Below are positions 26,039 through 34,103 of a stretch of DNA of 64,000 nt, in pieces. Positions within the stretch are counted from its first letter, which is position 1. Each line of letters starts with the position of its first letter. This stretch comes from Massilia soli (GTDB lineage Bacteria > Pseudomonadota > Gammaproteobacteria > Burkholderiales > Burkholderiaceae_D), in assembly GCF_016809835.1 (NCBI RefSeq), contig NZ_JAFBIL020000007.1, positions 301,267 to 365,266 on the forward strand, in the 5' to 3' direction. Both the position numbers and the translations under genes were made by a program. The notes under the pieces were generated by a model. The model saw only the letters and a list, made by a program, of their open reading frames with translations, was not told the origin of the DNA and searched no databases.

Positions 26039-26213
26039 CGTCGTTCCCGCGCGCTGGAACCTAACCCAAAACCCGTCGTTCCCGCGCAGGCGGGAACCTA
26101 TCCCTAAACCCCGTCGTTCCCGCGCAGGCGGGAACCTATACTTTGCCGTCAATTCGATCAAGCATGGATTCCCGCCATCGCGGGAAGTCATTTCCCGCAA
26201 TGCCGGAAATGAC
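26038..26213. repeat. Cluster of five palindromic repeats, left of the GIY-YIG gene
   Basis: Direct copies begin at 26038 (imperfect), 26073 and 26112 (CGTCGTTCCCGCGCAGGCGG core). An inverted copy lies at 26164-26189, and at 26187-26213 there is a divergent palindrome with GTCATTTCC and GGAAATGAC arms. The first copy overlaps the last base of the upstream GT2 stop codon. Confidence 0.85.
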
Positions 26214-26218
26214 ACCGA

Positions 26219-26509
26219 TCAGACTATGCCGGGGTATAGGTCGCTCCAAAGCGGATTGGCTTTCTGGATCAACTCGATCTTCCACTTACGATTCCACTTC
26301 TTGATCTGCTTTTCGCGGGTGATCGCCTCTACTATGTCGTAGTGCGTTTCGTACCACACCAGTATTTTCACACCGTATTTCCTGGTGAACCCGTCAGCCA
26401 AGCCTTCACGGTGCTGCCAGACGCGCCTGATCAGGTCGGACGTTACGCCTATGTACAGCGTCCCGTAGCGCCTGCTGGCAAGCAGATAGACGTAGCTTTG
26501 CTTCTCCAT
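26219..26509 (-). CDS. GIY-YIG domain nuclease-like protein
   Basis: 96 residues forming a single GIY-YIG domain. YVYLLASRRYGTLYIGV contains the paired tyrosine motif, and RRVWQHREGL carries the Arg and following His typical of the fold; the Glu-containing KYGVKILVWYE and EAITREKQIKKWNR complete it. Similar short proteins (YhbQ/UPF0213 type) are common in proteobacteria and only partly characterised as nucleases. I chose the ATG giving MEKQSYVYLL. The gene is bounded on both sides by clusters of the dispersed palindromic repeat, with 5 bases on the left and 54 on the right. Confidence 0.85.
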   Translation of the reverse strand: MEKQSYVYLLASRRYGTLYIGVTSDLIRRVWQHREGLADGFTRKYGVKILVWYETHYDIVEAITREKQIKKWNRKWKIELIQKANPLWSDLYPGIV

Positions 26510-26563
26510 GTCGGAATGGTTGCTCAAGCAGGCAAAAGCGACGAGAGGCGGATCAAACGTCCA

Positions 26564-26680
26564 CGTCATTCCCGCGCAGGCGGGAATCCATGCGTAGCAA
26601 GCACATACAAAGTATAGGTTCCCGCCTTCGCGGGAACGACGACGACGTTGCTATAGGTTCCCGCCTTCGCGGGAACGACG
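26564..26680. repeat. Cluster of three palindromic repeats between the GIY-YIG gene and dnaE
   Basis: One direct copy at 26564-26591 (CGTCATTCCCGCGCAGGCGG) and two inverted copies at about 26613-26641 and 26652-26680 (GGTTCCCGCCTTCGCGGG core). The last ends 11 bases before the dnaE stop codon on the - strand, so the cluster forms the 3' flank of dnaE and could end its transcript. Confidence 0.85.
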
Positions 26681-26690
26681 TGCGACGTCG

Positions 26691-29600
26691 CTAGTATTCG
26701 ATCGCCACTTCCTTCGCGCCCAGCACCTGCTCCAGCGCCAGGGTCAATGCATCGGACGGCGCCACCAGCCAGTCGTCTCCCAGCTGGATGGTGCACTCGA
26801 CGCCTTCCGGCTTGAGCCTCAGCGCCACCGGCAAGCCTTCCTGTGCGCGATGCGGCTTGAGGACCTCGGCGATCTTCGCGGTCGGCACCGCAGCCGGCAG
26901 GAACAGCCCAACCTGGCGGCCGTAGTGGATGCGCGACGCGGTCAGGTCGTACACCTTCTCCGCCGTGATGCGCAGGCCGCCGTTGAAGCGGTCTTCCGAT
27001 ACCTTGCCAACCACGAGCAGGAAATCATCTTCCTTGAAGATGTTCTTGTTCGCCTCGAACACTTCGCTGTACACCGTCACTTCCACCACCGCGGTCTTGT
27101 CGTCGAGCGTGACAATCAAGATCTTCCCGCGCTGCGTCATCTGCGGACGCACCCCGGTGATCACGCCGCACAGCATGCGCGGCTCGCGCGATGGATCCAG
27201 GTCGGCCAGCTTGGTGCGCGCGAAGCGCCGCACTTCGCCCGCGTACGTGTCGAACATGTGCCCCGACAGGTAGAACCCAAGCGCTATTTTTTCTTCCGAC
27301 AGCTTCTGCTTGTCGGTCCAGGGCACCGCCTTGACGTATTCCGGCGGCGCGACCAGGTCGCTGTCGTCGCCCCCAAACAGGCTGACCTGGTTGATCGAGG
27401 CCTGGGCCTGATCAGCCACTTCAACCGCAAAGCCGACCGATGCCAGCAAAATCGCGCGATCGACGCCGAAGCAGTCCATCGCGCCGGCGCGGATCAATGA
27501 CTCGATCGTGCGGCGGTTGATCTGCTTGCGGTCGACCCGCTTGCAGAAGTCGAACAGGTCCTTGAACGGTCCGCCGCTGGTGCGCGCCGCGATGATCGCT
27601 TCAATCGCCGACTGGCCCGAGCCCTTGACCGCGCCGAGGCCGTAGCGGATGTTGGTCACGCGCTTGCCCGTCACCGATGGCGGCGGGCCTTCCGGCGTGA
27701 AGCGGTAGTCGGAGTGGTTGATATCCGGCGGCAGCAAGGTCAGGTGACAGACATCCAGGCTGTCTTCCACCAAAATCTTGATCTTGTCGGTGTCGTCCAT
27801 CGCCAGCGACAAGTTGGCCGCCATGAAGGCCGCGGTGTGGTGCGCCTTCAGGTAGGCGGTGTGGTACGACAGCAGCGCGTACGCGGCCGCGTGCGACTTG
27901 TTGAAGCCGTAGCCCGCGAATTTCTCCATCAAGTCGAAGATCTCGTCGGCTTTTTCGGTCGACAGGCCATCCTTGGCGGCGCCGGCGCGGAAGATCTCGC
28001 GGTGTTCCGCCATCTCTTCGGCCTTCTTTTTACCCATCGCGCGGCGCAGCATGTCGGCGCCGCCCAGCGAGTAGCCGCCGACGATCTGCGCCATCTGCAT
28101 CACCTGCTCCTGATACACCATGATGCCGTAGGTTTCGGACAGGATCGACTCGGTGCGCGGGTCAGGATAGTCGAACTTCTCGCCGTGCTTGCGCTTGCAG
28201 AAGTCCGGGATCAGGTCCATCGGGCCCGGGCGGTACAGCGCCACCAGCGCGATAATGTCCTCGAAGCGGTCGGGACGCGCGTCTTTCAGCATGCCCTGCA
28301 TGCCGCGCGACTCCAGCTGGAAGATCGCGACGGTCTTCGCCTTGGTCAGCAGGTCGTACGAGGCCTTGTCGTTCAGCGGCAGCGTCTCGAGCGCGAAGTC
28401 GGCGTTGGCCGCCGGGTCGAGCTGCTTGATGTAGCGTACCGCGCGGTCGAGGATGGTCAGGGTCGTCAAACCCAAAAAGTCGAACTTGACCAGGCCCACG
28501 GCTTCGACGTCGTCCTTGTCGTACTGCGAGACCACGCCCGAATCGCCGCCCTGCGTGTACAGCGGGCAGAAATCGGTCAGCTTGCCCGGTGCGATCAGCA
28601 CGCCACCTGCGTGCATGCCGATGTTTCGGGCGATGCCTTCCACCTGCTGCGCGAGGTCGAGCAGCTGCTTGACCTCTTCCTCGTTTTCGAGGCGCTCCTT
28701 GAGCATCGGTTCTTCTTCGATCGCGTCGGCGATCGTCACCGGCTTGCCCGGCTTGAACGGGATCAGCTTGGAGACGCCATCGCAGAAGTTGTAGCCGAAA
28801 TCGAGCACGCGGCCGACGTCGCGGATCGCGCCCTTGGCGGCCATGGTACCGAAGGTGGCGATCTGCGAAACCGCCTCTTTGCCATACAGGTCCTTGACGT
28901 GCTGGATGACGCGGTCGCGCCCTTCCTGGCAGAAGTCAATGTCGAAGTCGGGCATCGAGACGCGTTCTGGATTGAGGAAGCGCTCGAACAGCAGGTTGTA
29001 TTTCAGCGGATCGAGGTCGGTAATGAGCAGCGAATACGCTACCAGCGAACCCGCACCCGAACCCCGCCCCGGTCCAACCGGCACGCCGTTTTCCTTGGCC
29101 CACTTGATGAACTCGGCCACGATCAGGAAGTAGCCCGGGAACTTCATGTTGCAGATGGTATCGGTTTCGAACTTGAGGCGCGCTTCGTAGCGCGGGCGTT
29201 CGGCTTCGCGCTTGACCGGGTCCGGGTACAGGTGGACAAGGCGCTGCTCCAGGCCGGCCTTCGATTCGGCGACCAAAAATTCGTCGATGGTCATGCCCGG
29301 CGGCGTCGGGAAGTTCGGCAGCTGCGGTTTGCCGAGCGTGAGCACGACGTTGCAGCGCTTGGCGATTTCCACCGAGTTTTGCAGCGCGGCCGGCATGTCG
29401 GCAAACAGCGTGGCCATGTCGGCCTGCGACTTGAAGCACATCTCTTCGTTGAAGCGCTTGACCCGCTTGGCGTTGGCCAGCATTTCGCCTTCGGCGATAC
29501 AGGTGCGCGCTTCGTGGGCGATGAATTCGTCGCGCGAGAGGAAGTGGATCGGGTGGGTGGCAACCACCGGCAGGCCAAGCTTGGCGGCCAGGGCGACTGC

Positions 29601-30245
29601 CTGGCGCACCTGGGCTTCCTGATTGGCCTGGCCGGCGCGCTGCACTTCGATGTAGAAGTGGCCCGGGAACACCGCTGCCCAGCGCTGCGCGCAACGTTCG
29701 GCCAGCGCCAGGTTACCGTTTTCGATGGCGGTGCCGACATCGCCGAAGTGGGCGCCGGACAGCACGATCAGGCCATTGCGCTGGTCTTCGCCGGGCGACA
29801 AGGTCGATTCGCTGGTGGCCAGCGCTTCGAGCCATTCAGGGCGAATCTCCGCGCGGCCCTTGTTCTGGTTGGTGAGCCAGGCGCGCGACAGCAGGTCGCA
29901 CAGCTGCAGGTAACCCATGCGGTTTTTGGCCAGCAGCAGCAGGCGGCTTGGCTTATCGCGGTTGTCGTCGTTGGAGATCCAGGCGTCGACGCCGATCAGC
30001 GGCTTGATGCCCTTGCCGCGCGCGGCCTTGTAGAACTTGACCATGCCGAACAGGTTGGCCAGGTCGGTAACGGCGAGCGCCGGCTGCTTGTCCTTGGCGG
30101 CCGCCGCGACGACGTCGTCGATGCGCACCAGGCCATCGACGATCGAGTATTCCGAGTGCACGCGCAGGTGGACGAACGCAGGCGCGACTGGCTTGGCGGG
30201 CGCTAGCTGCGCGTCATTGCCGACTTCGAGGACATCCATGCTCAT
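26691..30245 (-). CDS. dnaE: DNA polymerase III alpha subunit
   Basis: Replicative C-family DNA polymerase. The 1184 residues are close to E. coli DnaE (1160). The N-terminal PHP domain starts at about residue 24 (FVHLRVHSEYSIVDGLV), the catalytic palm has GPGRGSGAGSLVAYSL and PDFDIDFCQEGRD near residue 430 with the two active Asp, and the fingers show RPGPMDLIPDFCKRKHG. HhH and OB-fold regions follow, with the OB fold around LCGVITGVRPQMTQRGK. The start is the ATG of MSMDVLEVG. It appears monocistronic; a TAAAAT lies upstream on the - strand. Confidence 0.96.
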   Translation of the reverse strand: MSMDVLEVGNDAQLAPAKPVAPAFVHLRVHSEYSIVDGLVRIDDVVAAAAKDKQPALAVTDLANLFGMVKFYKAARGKGIKPLIGVDAWISNDDNRDKPSRLLLLAKNRMGYLQLCDLLSRAWLTNQNKGRAEIRPEWLEALATSESTLSPGEDQRNGLIVLSGAHFGDVGTAIENGNLALAERCAQRWAAVFPGHFYIEVQRAGQANQEAQVRQAVALAAKLGLPVVATHPIHFLSRDEFIAHEARTCIAEGEMLANAKRVKRFNEEMCFKSQADMATLFADMPAALQNSVEIAKRCNVVLTLGKPQLPNFPTPPGMTIDEFLVAESKAGLEQRLVHLYPDPVKREAERPRYEARLKFETDTICNMKFPGYFLIVAEFIKWAKENGVPVGPGRGSGAGSLVAYSLLITDLDPLKYNLLFERFLNPERVSMPDFDIDFCQEGRDRVIQHVKDLYGKEAVSQIATFGTMAAKGAIRDVGRVLDFGYNFCDGVSKLIPFKPGKPVTIADAIEEEPMLKERLENEEEVKQLLDLAQQVEGIARNIGMHAGGVLIAPGKLTDFCPLYTQGGDSGVVSQYDKDDVEAVGLVKFDFLGLTTLTILDRAVRYIKQLDPAANADFALETLPLNDKASYDLLTKAKTVAIFQLESRGMQGMLKDARPDRFEDIIALVALYRPGPMDLIPDFCKRKHGEKFDYPDPRTESILSETYGIMVYQEQVMQMAQIVGGYSLGGADMLRRAMGKKKAEEMAEHREIFRAGAAKDGLSTEKADEIFDLMEKFAGYGFNKSHAAAYALLSYHTAYLKAHHTAAFMAANLSLAMDDTDKIKILVEDSLDVCHLTLLPPDINHSDYRFTPEGPPPSVTGKRVTNIRYGLGAVKGSGQSAIEAIIAARTSGGPFKDLFDFCKRVDRKQINRRTIESLIRAGAMDCFGVDRAILLASVGFAVEVADQAQASINQVSLFGGDDSDLVAPPEYVKAVPWTDKQKLSEEKIALGFYLSGHMFDTYAGEVRRFARTKLADLDPSREPRMLCGVITGVRPQMTQRGKILIVTLDDKTAVVEVTVYSEVFEANKNIFKEDDFLLVVGKVSEDRFNGGLRITAEKVYDLTASRIHYGRQVGLFLPAAVPTAKIAEVLKPHRAQEGLPVALRLKPEGVECTIQLGDDWLVAPSDALTLALEQVLGAKEVAIEY

Positions 30246-30293
30246 GTTCCGGTTTCCTGCTGTGCAAAGGACGGTATTTTACCAGCACCACTT

Positions 30294-30397
30294 CGTCGTT
30301 CCCGCGTAGGCGGGAACCTATACCGGGTTCGACCGGGAATGAAGATTGTCTGAGCATCGGACCGTCGCTATGGGTTCCCGCCTTCGCGGGAACGACG
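30294..30397. repeat. Inverted palindromic repeat pair upstream of dnaE
   Basis: A direct copy at 30294-30321 (CGTCGTTCCCGCGTAGGCGG) and an inverted copy at 30370-30397 (GGTTCCCGCCTTCGCGGG) are separated by 48 bases. Same family as the other repeats of the window. Confidence 0.85.
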
Positions 30398-30469
30398 TGC
30401 AGACGTTGTGGAGACGCGACAGTTCCGGTTATTGATCTCCACAACAGCATGCGCCGCAGCGAGCACTTG

Positions 30470-30487
30470 CGTTGACGCAAATCAACG
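30470..30487. promoter_or_regulatory. FNR/ANR-like inverted repeat upstream of the TonB receptor
   Basis: CGTTGA and TCAACG are perfect arms with a 6-base spacer; read as TTGAC-GCAA-ATCAA it differs by one base from the FNR consensus TTGAT-N4-ATCAA. Its centre is about 115 bases from the receptor ATG. No matching -10 at the usual spacing is obvious, so function is uncertain. Confidence 0.35.
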
Positions 30488-30593
30488 TTTATCGTGATTA
30501 TCTGCAGTACCTCACACACAACTCAGCAATTTCCTGGCGCGGCGCACCTTTTTGGGGCGCTGTTTGCGGTCGAAACAAGAAAGCGGAGATTAG

Positions 30594-33299
30594 ATGTCTT
30601 ACAAGAACGTTCCAACAGCAACCGCCCTCGGCCTTTTGCTTCTCAGTCATGGTGCTTATGCGCAGCAACCCGCCGGCGCCAACACGCTCGACGCGGCGCC
30701 GATGGAGCGGGTGCAAATTACCGGCAGCCGCATCAATCTCAAGCAGGAACAGCTGTCAGGCGTCGGTCCGGTCACCGTGATCGATGCCGAAACCATCCAG
30801 CGTTCGGGCGCGGTCTCGATTGAAACCTTGCTGCAGCGCCTGCCCGCATCGGCCGGCACCGCCGGCAATCAAAGCAGCGCCTACTGGACCAGCAACGGCT
30901 ACGGCACCACCCAGGTCAACCTGCGCGGCCTGGGCATCGACCGCACCCTGGTGCTGCTGAATGGCCGCCGCGTCGTCGCCGGCGGCACCGGCGCCAACAG
31001 TTCGGTGGACCTGAACATGATTCCGGTCGCCATGATCGAGCGGGTCGAAGTGCTGAAGGACGGTGCATCGGCCATCTACGGCGCCGACGCGGTCGCCGGC
31101 GTGGTCAACATCATCACGAAAAAAGCCATCGATGGCGTCGAGATGTCCGTTCGCTACGGCAAGACCGAGCGCGGCGATGGCGACGAACAATCCGCCGACC
31201 TGGTCTGGGGCACGCGCGGCGAGCGCAGTTCGCTGATGGCGTCCCTCAACTATTCCGAAAGCGGCGAGGTCAACCTGGCTTCGCGTGCGCCATGCGCGCT
31301 GTTTGAAGATGGCGGACAACTTGTCTGTTCAGGCAGCTCGTCGACCATCGGCGGACGCGCACGCCTGGCCGATGGCCGCCGCGTCAACTTCAACCAGGAG
31401 CTGGGCGGCAATCCGCGCGGCTTTGAAACCTATTCCGCGGCAAAACACGGCTACAACAGCAACCCGCTCCTGAATGCCGTCAACCCAATCAAGCGGGTCG
31501 GCTTTACGGCGTTCGGCAACGCGCGCCTGAGCGACAGCGTCGACCTGTTCACCGAACTGATGTTCACCAACCGCAAGTCTGAGCAGCTGGCAACGCCTGG
31601 CACTATCGGCGCCAACCGCCCGGTCAATATCGCCGCCTCGCACCCAACCAATCCAACCGGCCAGAACCTGGTGCTGGAACGCCGCCGCGTGGCCGAAGTG
31701 GGCCCGCGTAACTTCTTCCAGGAGACCAACACCTTCCGCATCGCGAGCGGACTGAAGGGCGAGATCAACGACAAGTGGGATTGGTCGGCATCGGTCAACT
31801 GGGGCCGCAATACCGGCGTCGATGGCATGACCAACATCATGAATCTCGACCGCGTCGACGCCACCCTCGACGCGGCCAATTGCGGCAAGACGCCAACCTC
31901 GGCTCCGTGCGGCAACTACCTTGGCTATGGCAACCTGACGCCTGCCGTGCTGGACTACATCCACTTCGACACCCGGGACCACGGCGGCAATGACCAGAAG
32001 AGCTTCAACGCCAGTGTCAGCGGCGAGCTGTTCAATATGCCGGCAGGTGCGGTCGGATTCGCCTCGGGCTTCGAGTACCGCCGCGAAAAAGGCTGGCGCG
32101 ATCCGGACAGCCTGATCGTTTCCGGCGCGGCCAACACCAACCGCCAGGACCCGATCGCGGGCGAGTACAGCGCGCGCGAAGTCTTCGCCGAACTGTCGAT
32201 ACCGCTGCTGGCCAAACTGCCGCTGGTGCAGTCGCTCAACCTGAATACCGCGGCGAGGTATTCCGACTACAGCCTGTTCGGCGCGAAGAGCACCTACAAG
32301 GCCGGGCTGGACTGGCAAGTGATCCCGGCGCTGAAGATCCGTGCCAACCGCTCGACCGCCTTCCGCGTGCCGACCGTGCCGGAGCTGTTCGGCGGCGTCT
32401 CCGAAGGCAACCTGACGACGACCGATCCTTGCAATAACTGGAATACGCAGGATCCGAACTCGAACATCTACAAGAACTGCCAGGCCTCGCGCGTGCCGGT
32501 CGGCTTCCGGCAGTTCGGCCCGTCGATCCTGACCACCGGCGGCGGCAACGTCAACCTTGAGCCGGAAGACGCCGACACCTTCACCGTCGGCGCGGTGTGG
32601 ATGCCGTCGAAGGCCATTACCGTGACGCTCGACTACTTCAATATCGAGATCGACAATGCGATCCAGACGGTGCCGGGGTCGACCAAGCTGGCGGTGTGCT
32701 ACAACTCGCCGGGATTGGCGCATATCTTCTGCGGCCCATCGAGCTTTACGCGCGAGCCGGCGACGGGCGAGATCAATTTCCTGTCGTCGCAGCCGGCCAA
32801 CGCGGCCCAGCAGCGCGTGTCCGGTATCGACCTCAGCGCAATGTATGACTTCCGCGCGTTCGGCTGGAACATGGCGCTGACCGGGGACGTGTCGCGGCTG
32901 AGCCGATACGACGTCACCCCGTTCCCGGGCGGCGATACGATCGAATACGCCGGCAAGATCACCGGCGGTCGCGGCAGCTATGCCGAGTGGCGCGGCGCGG
33001 CCGGGCTGACCGCGGCCAATGGTCCATGGTCGGGCTCGTATAATATCCAGTACATCGGATCGGCCGACGATATCAACGCGGCGCCCGCCGACATTGGCGC
33101 GCGCGCGCCGAGCGTGGCGTACCATAACGCCAGCGTCAAGTATGCGTTCAGCAAAGCGATCACGCTGTCGTTTGGCGTGGACAACCTGTTTGACAAGGCG
33201 CCGCCGTTCATCCAGAGCTGGACCGATGGCAATACCGACACGATGACCTACGATCTGCTCGGCCGCCGCTGGCATGTGCGCGCCGGGTACCGTTTCTAA
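30594..33299 (+). CDS. TonB-dependent outer-membrane receptor
   Basis: 901 residues. Signal peptide (TALGLLLLSHGAYA, cut near residue 23), no N-terminal signalling domain, then a plug domain at about residues 38-165 (VQITGSRINL, VTVIDAETIQRSGAVSIETL, DGASAIYGADAVAGVVNIIT) and a 22-strand beta-barrel ending in RAGYRF with terminal Phe. Barrel segments such as LKIRANRSTAFRVPTVPELF are typical of the family. Substrate is unknown. The two downstream PepSY genes suggest an iron chelate or another metal-organic ligand that is reduced after uptake. Confidence 0.9.
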   Translation: MSYKNVPTATALGLLLLSHGAYAQQPAGANTLDAAPMERVQITGSRINLKQEQLSGVGPVTVIDAETIQRSGAVSIETLLQRLPASAGTAGNQSSAYWTSNGYGTTQVNLRGLGIDRTLVLLNGRRVVAGGTGANSSVDLNMIPVAMIERVEVLKDGASAIYGADAVAGVVNIITKKAIDGVEMSVRYGKTERGDGDEQSADLVWGTRGERSSLMASLNYSESGEVNLASRAPCALFEDGGQLVCSGSSSTIGGRARLADGRRVNFNQELGGNPRGFETYSAAKHGYNSNPLLNAVNPIKRVGFTAFGNARLSDSVDLFTELMFTNRKSEQLATPGTIGANRPVNIAASHPTNPTGQNLVLERRRVAEVGPRNFFQETNTFRIASGLKGEINDKWDWSASVNWGRNTGVDGMTNIMNLDRVDATLDAANCGKTPTSAPCGNYLGYGNLTPAVLDYIHFDTRDHGGNDQKSFNASVSGELFNMPAGAVGFASGFEYRREKGWRDPDSLIVSGAANTNRQDPIAGEYSAREVFAELSIPLLAKLPLVQSLNLNTAARYSDYSLFGAKSTYKAGLDWQVIPALKIRANRSTAFRVPTVPELFGGVSEGNLTTTDPCNNWNTQDPNSNIYKNCQASRVPVGFRQFGPSILTTGGGNVNLEPEDADTFTVGAVWMPSKAITVTLDYFNIEIDNAIQTVPGSTKLAVCYNSPGLAHIFCGPSSFTREPATGEINFLSSQPANAAQQRVSGIDLSAMYDFRAFGWNMALTGDVSRLSRYDVTPFPGGDTIEYAGKITGGRGSYAEWRGAAGLTAANGPWSGSYNIQYIGSADDINAAPADIGARAPSVAYHNASVKYAFSKAITLSFGVDNLFDKAPPFIQSWTDGNTDTMTYDLLGRRWHVRAGYRF

Positions 33300-33314
33300 T
33301 CGCACCACATACAC

Positions 33315-33394
33315 TGTCGTTCCCGCGCAAGCGGGAATCCATACTGCGCGTTTCAGCTGGCGAAGTATGGGTTCCCGCCTGCGCGGGAACGACG
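33315..33394. repeat. Inverted palindromic repeat pair between receptor and first PepSY gene
   Basis: Direct copy at 33315-33342 (TGTCGTTCCCGCGCAAGCGG) and inverted copy at 33367-33394 (GGTTCCCGCCTGCGCGGG), ending 16 bases before the ATG at 33411. It lies inside a probable operon and might modulate expression between the receptor and the membrane genes. Confidence 0.85.
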
Positions 33395-33410
33395 TTAATA
33401 CGGAATCACA

Positions 33411-34103
33411 ATGCAAGTATCGTTCTGGGTCCGCCGCGCCCATAAATGGATCGGATTGATCGTCGGCGTCCAGGCCTTGCTGTGGATGATCAGCGGTCTG
33501 TACATGGTGGTCGTTCCACTCGACGTCGTCCACGGCGATCACCTCGCCCACGTCTTCCCCGAACCGCTCAAGCCGGGCGCTCCCCGCGTCGCGCAAGCGA
33601 CACTGAACCAGCTCTACCCAGGCATCACGTCGGTTCGCCTGAAAACCATGCTCGGCAAGGAAGTCTATGAAATCAGGCAAGGTGCGGCAGCCTCGGTGGT
33701 CGACGCCGCCAGCGGCGTCAAACTGAGTCCGCTGGAGCGCGACACCATCAAGGCGCTGGCGGAAGAATCGCACGTCGGCGAAGGCGACATCAGCGGCATC
33801 GAGTGGGTGACCAAGGCACCGTCCGAGGTGGGCGCGCGCCCAGTGCCGCTCTGGGCCGTCCACTACGATGAAGCCGGCGACACCACCCTGTATTTCTCGC
33901 CGCATACCGGCGACCTGGTGGCGCGGCGCCACAACCTGTGGCGCATCTTCGACTTTGTCTGGATGCTCCACATCATGGACTACGACACCCGCGATAACGT
34001 CAACAACACCCTGCTGCGCATCGCCACCATCACCGGCTTCGCCTTCGCCCTCAGCGGCGCCTGGCTGCTGCTGTACAGCTTTACGCGGAGGAAGCGCGCA
34101 TGA
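33411..34103 (+). CDS. PepSY-domain inner-membrane protein
   Basis: 230 residues with membrane segments at about 13-33 (WIGLIVGVQALLWMISGLYM) and 200-222 and a periplasmic PepSY-type domain between them (YPGITSVRLKTMLGKEVYEI). The motif W(R)IFDFVWMLHIMDY before the last helix is shared with the downstream protein. His residues at the helix ends (RRAHKW, LHIMD) could bind heme, as in PepSY-associated-TM proteins that reduce ferric siderophores. The stop overlaps the next ATG (ATGA). Function as a reductase partner is inferred. Confidence 0.8.
   Translation: MQVSFWVRRAHKWIGLIVGVQALLWMISGLYMVVVPLDVVHGDHLAHVFPEPLKPGAPRVAQATLNQLYPGITSVRLKTMLGKEVYEIRQGAAASVVDAASGVKLSPLERDTIKALAEESHVGEGDISGIEWVTKAPSEVGARPVPLWAVHYDEAGDTTLYFSPHTGDLVARRHNLWRIFDFVWMLHIMDYDTRDNVNNTLLRIATITGFAFALSGAWLLLYSFTRRKRA

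Larger units (their letters stand above)
30246..30593. other. 348-bp divergent intergenic region, dnaE / TonB receptor
   Basis: It holds the dnaE promoter side on the left, an inverted pair of palindromic repeats at 30294-30397, an FNR-like inverted repeat at 30470-30487 and the leader of the receptor gene, with GCGGAG 6 bases before its ATG. No protein-coding frame here looks real. Confidence 0.6.
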
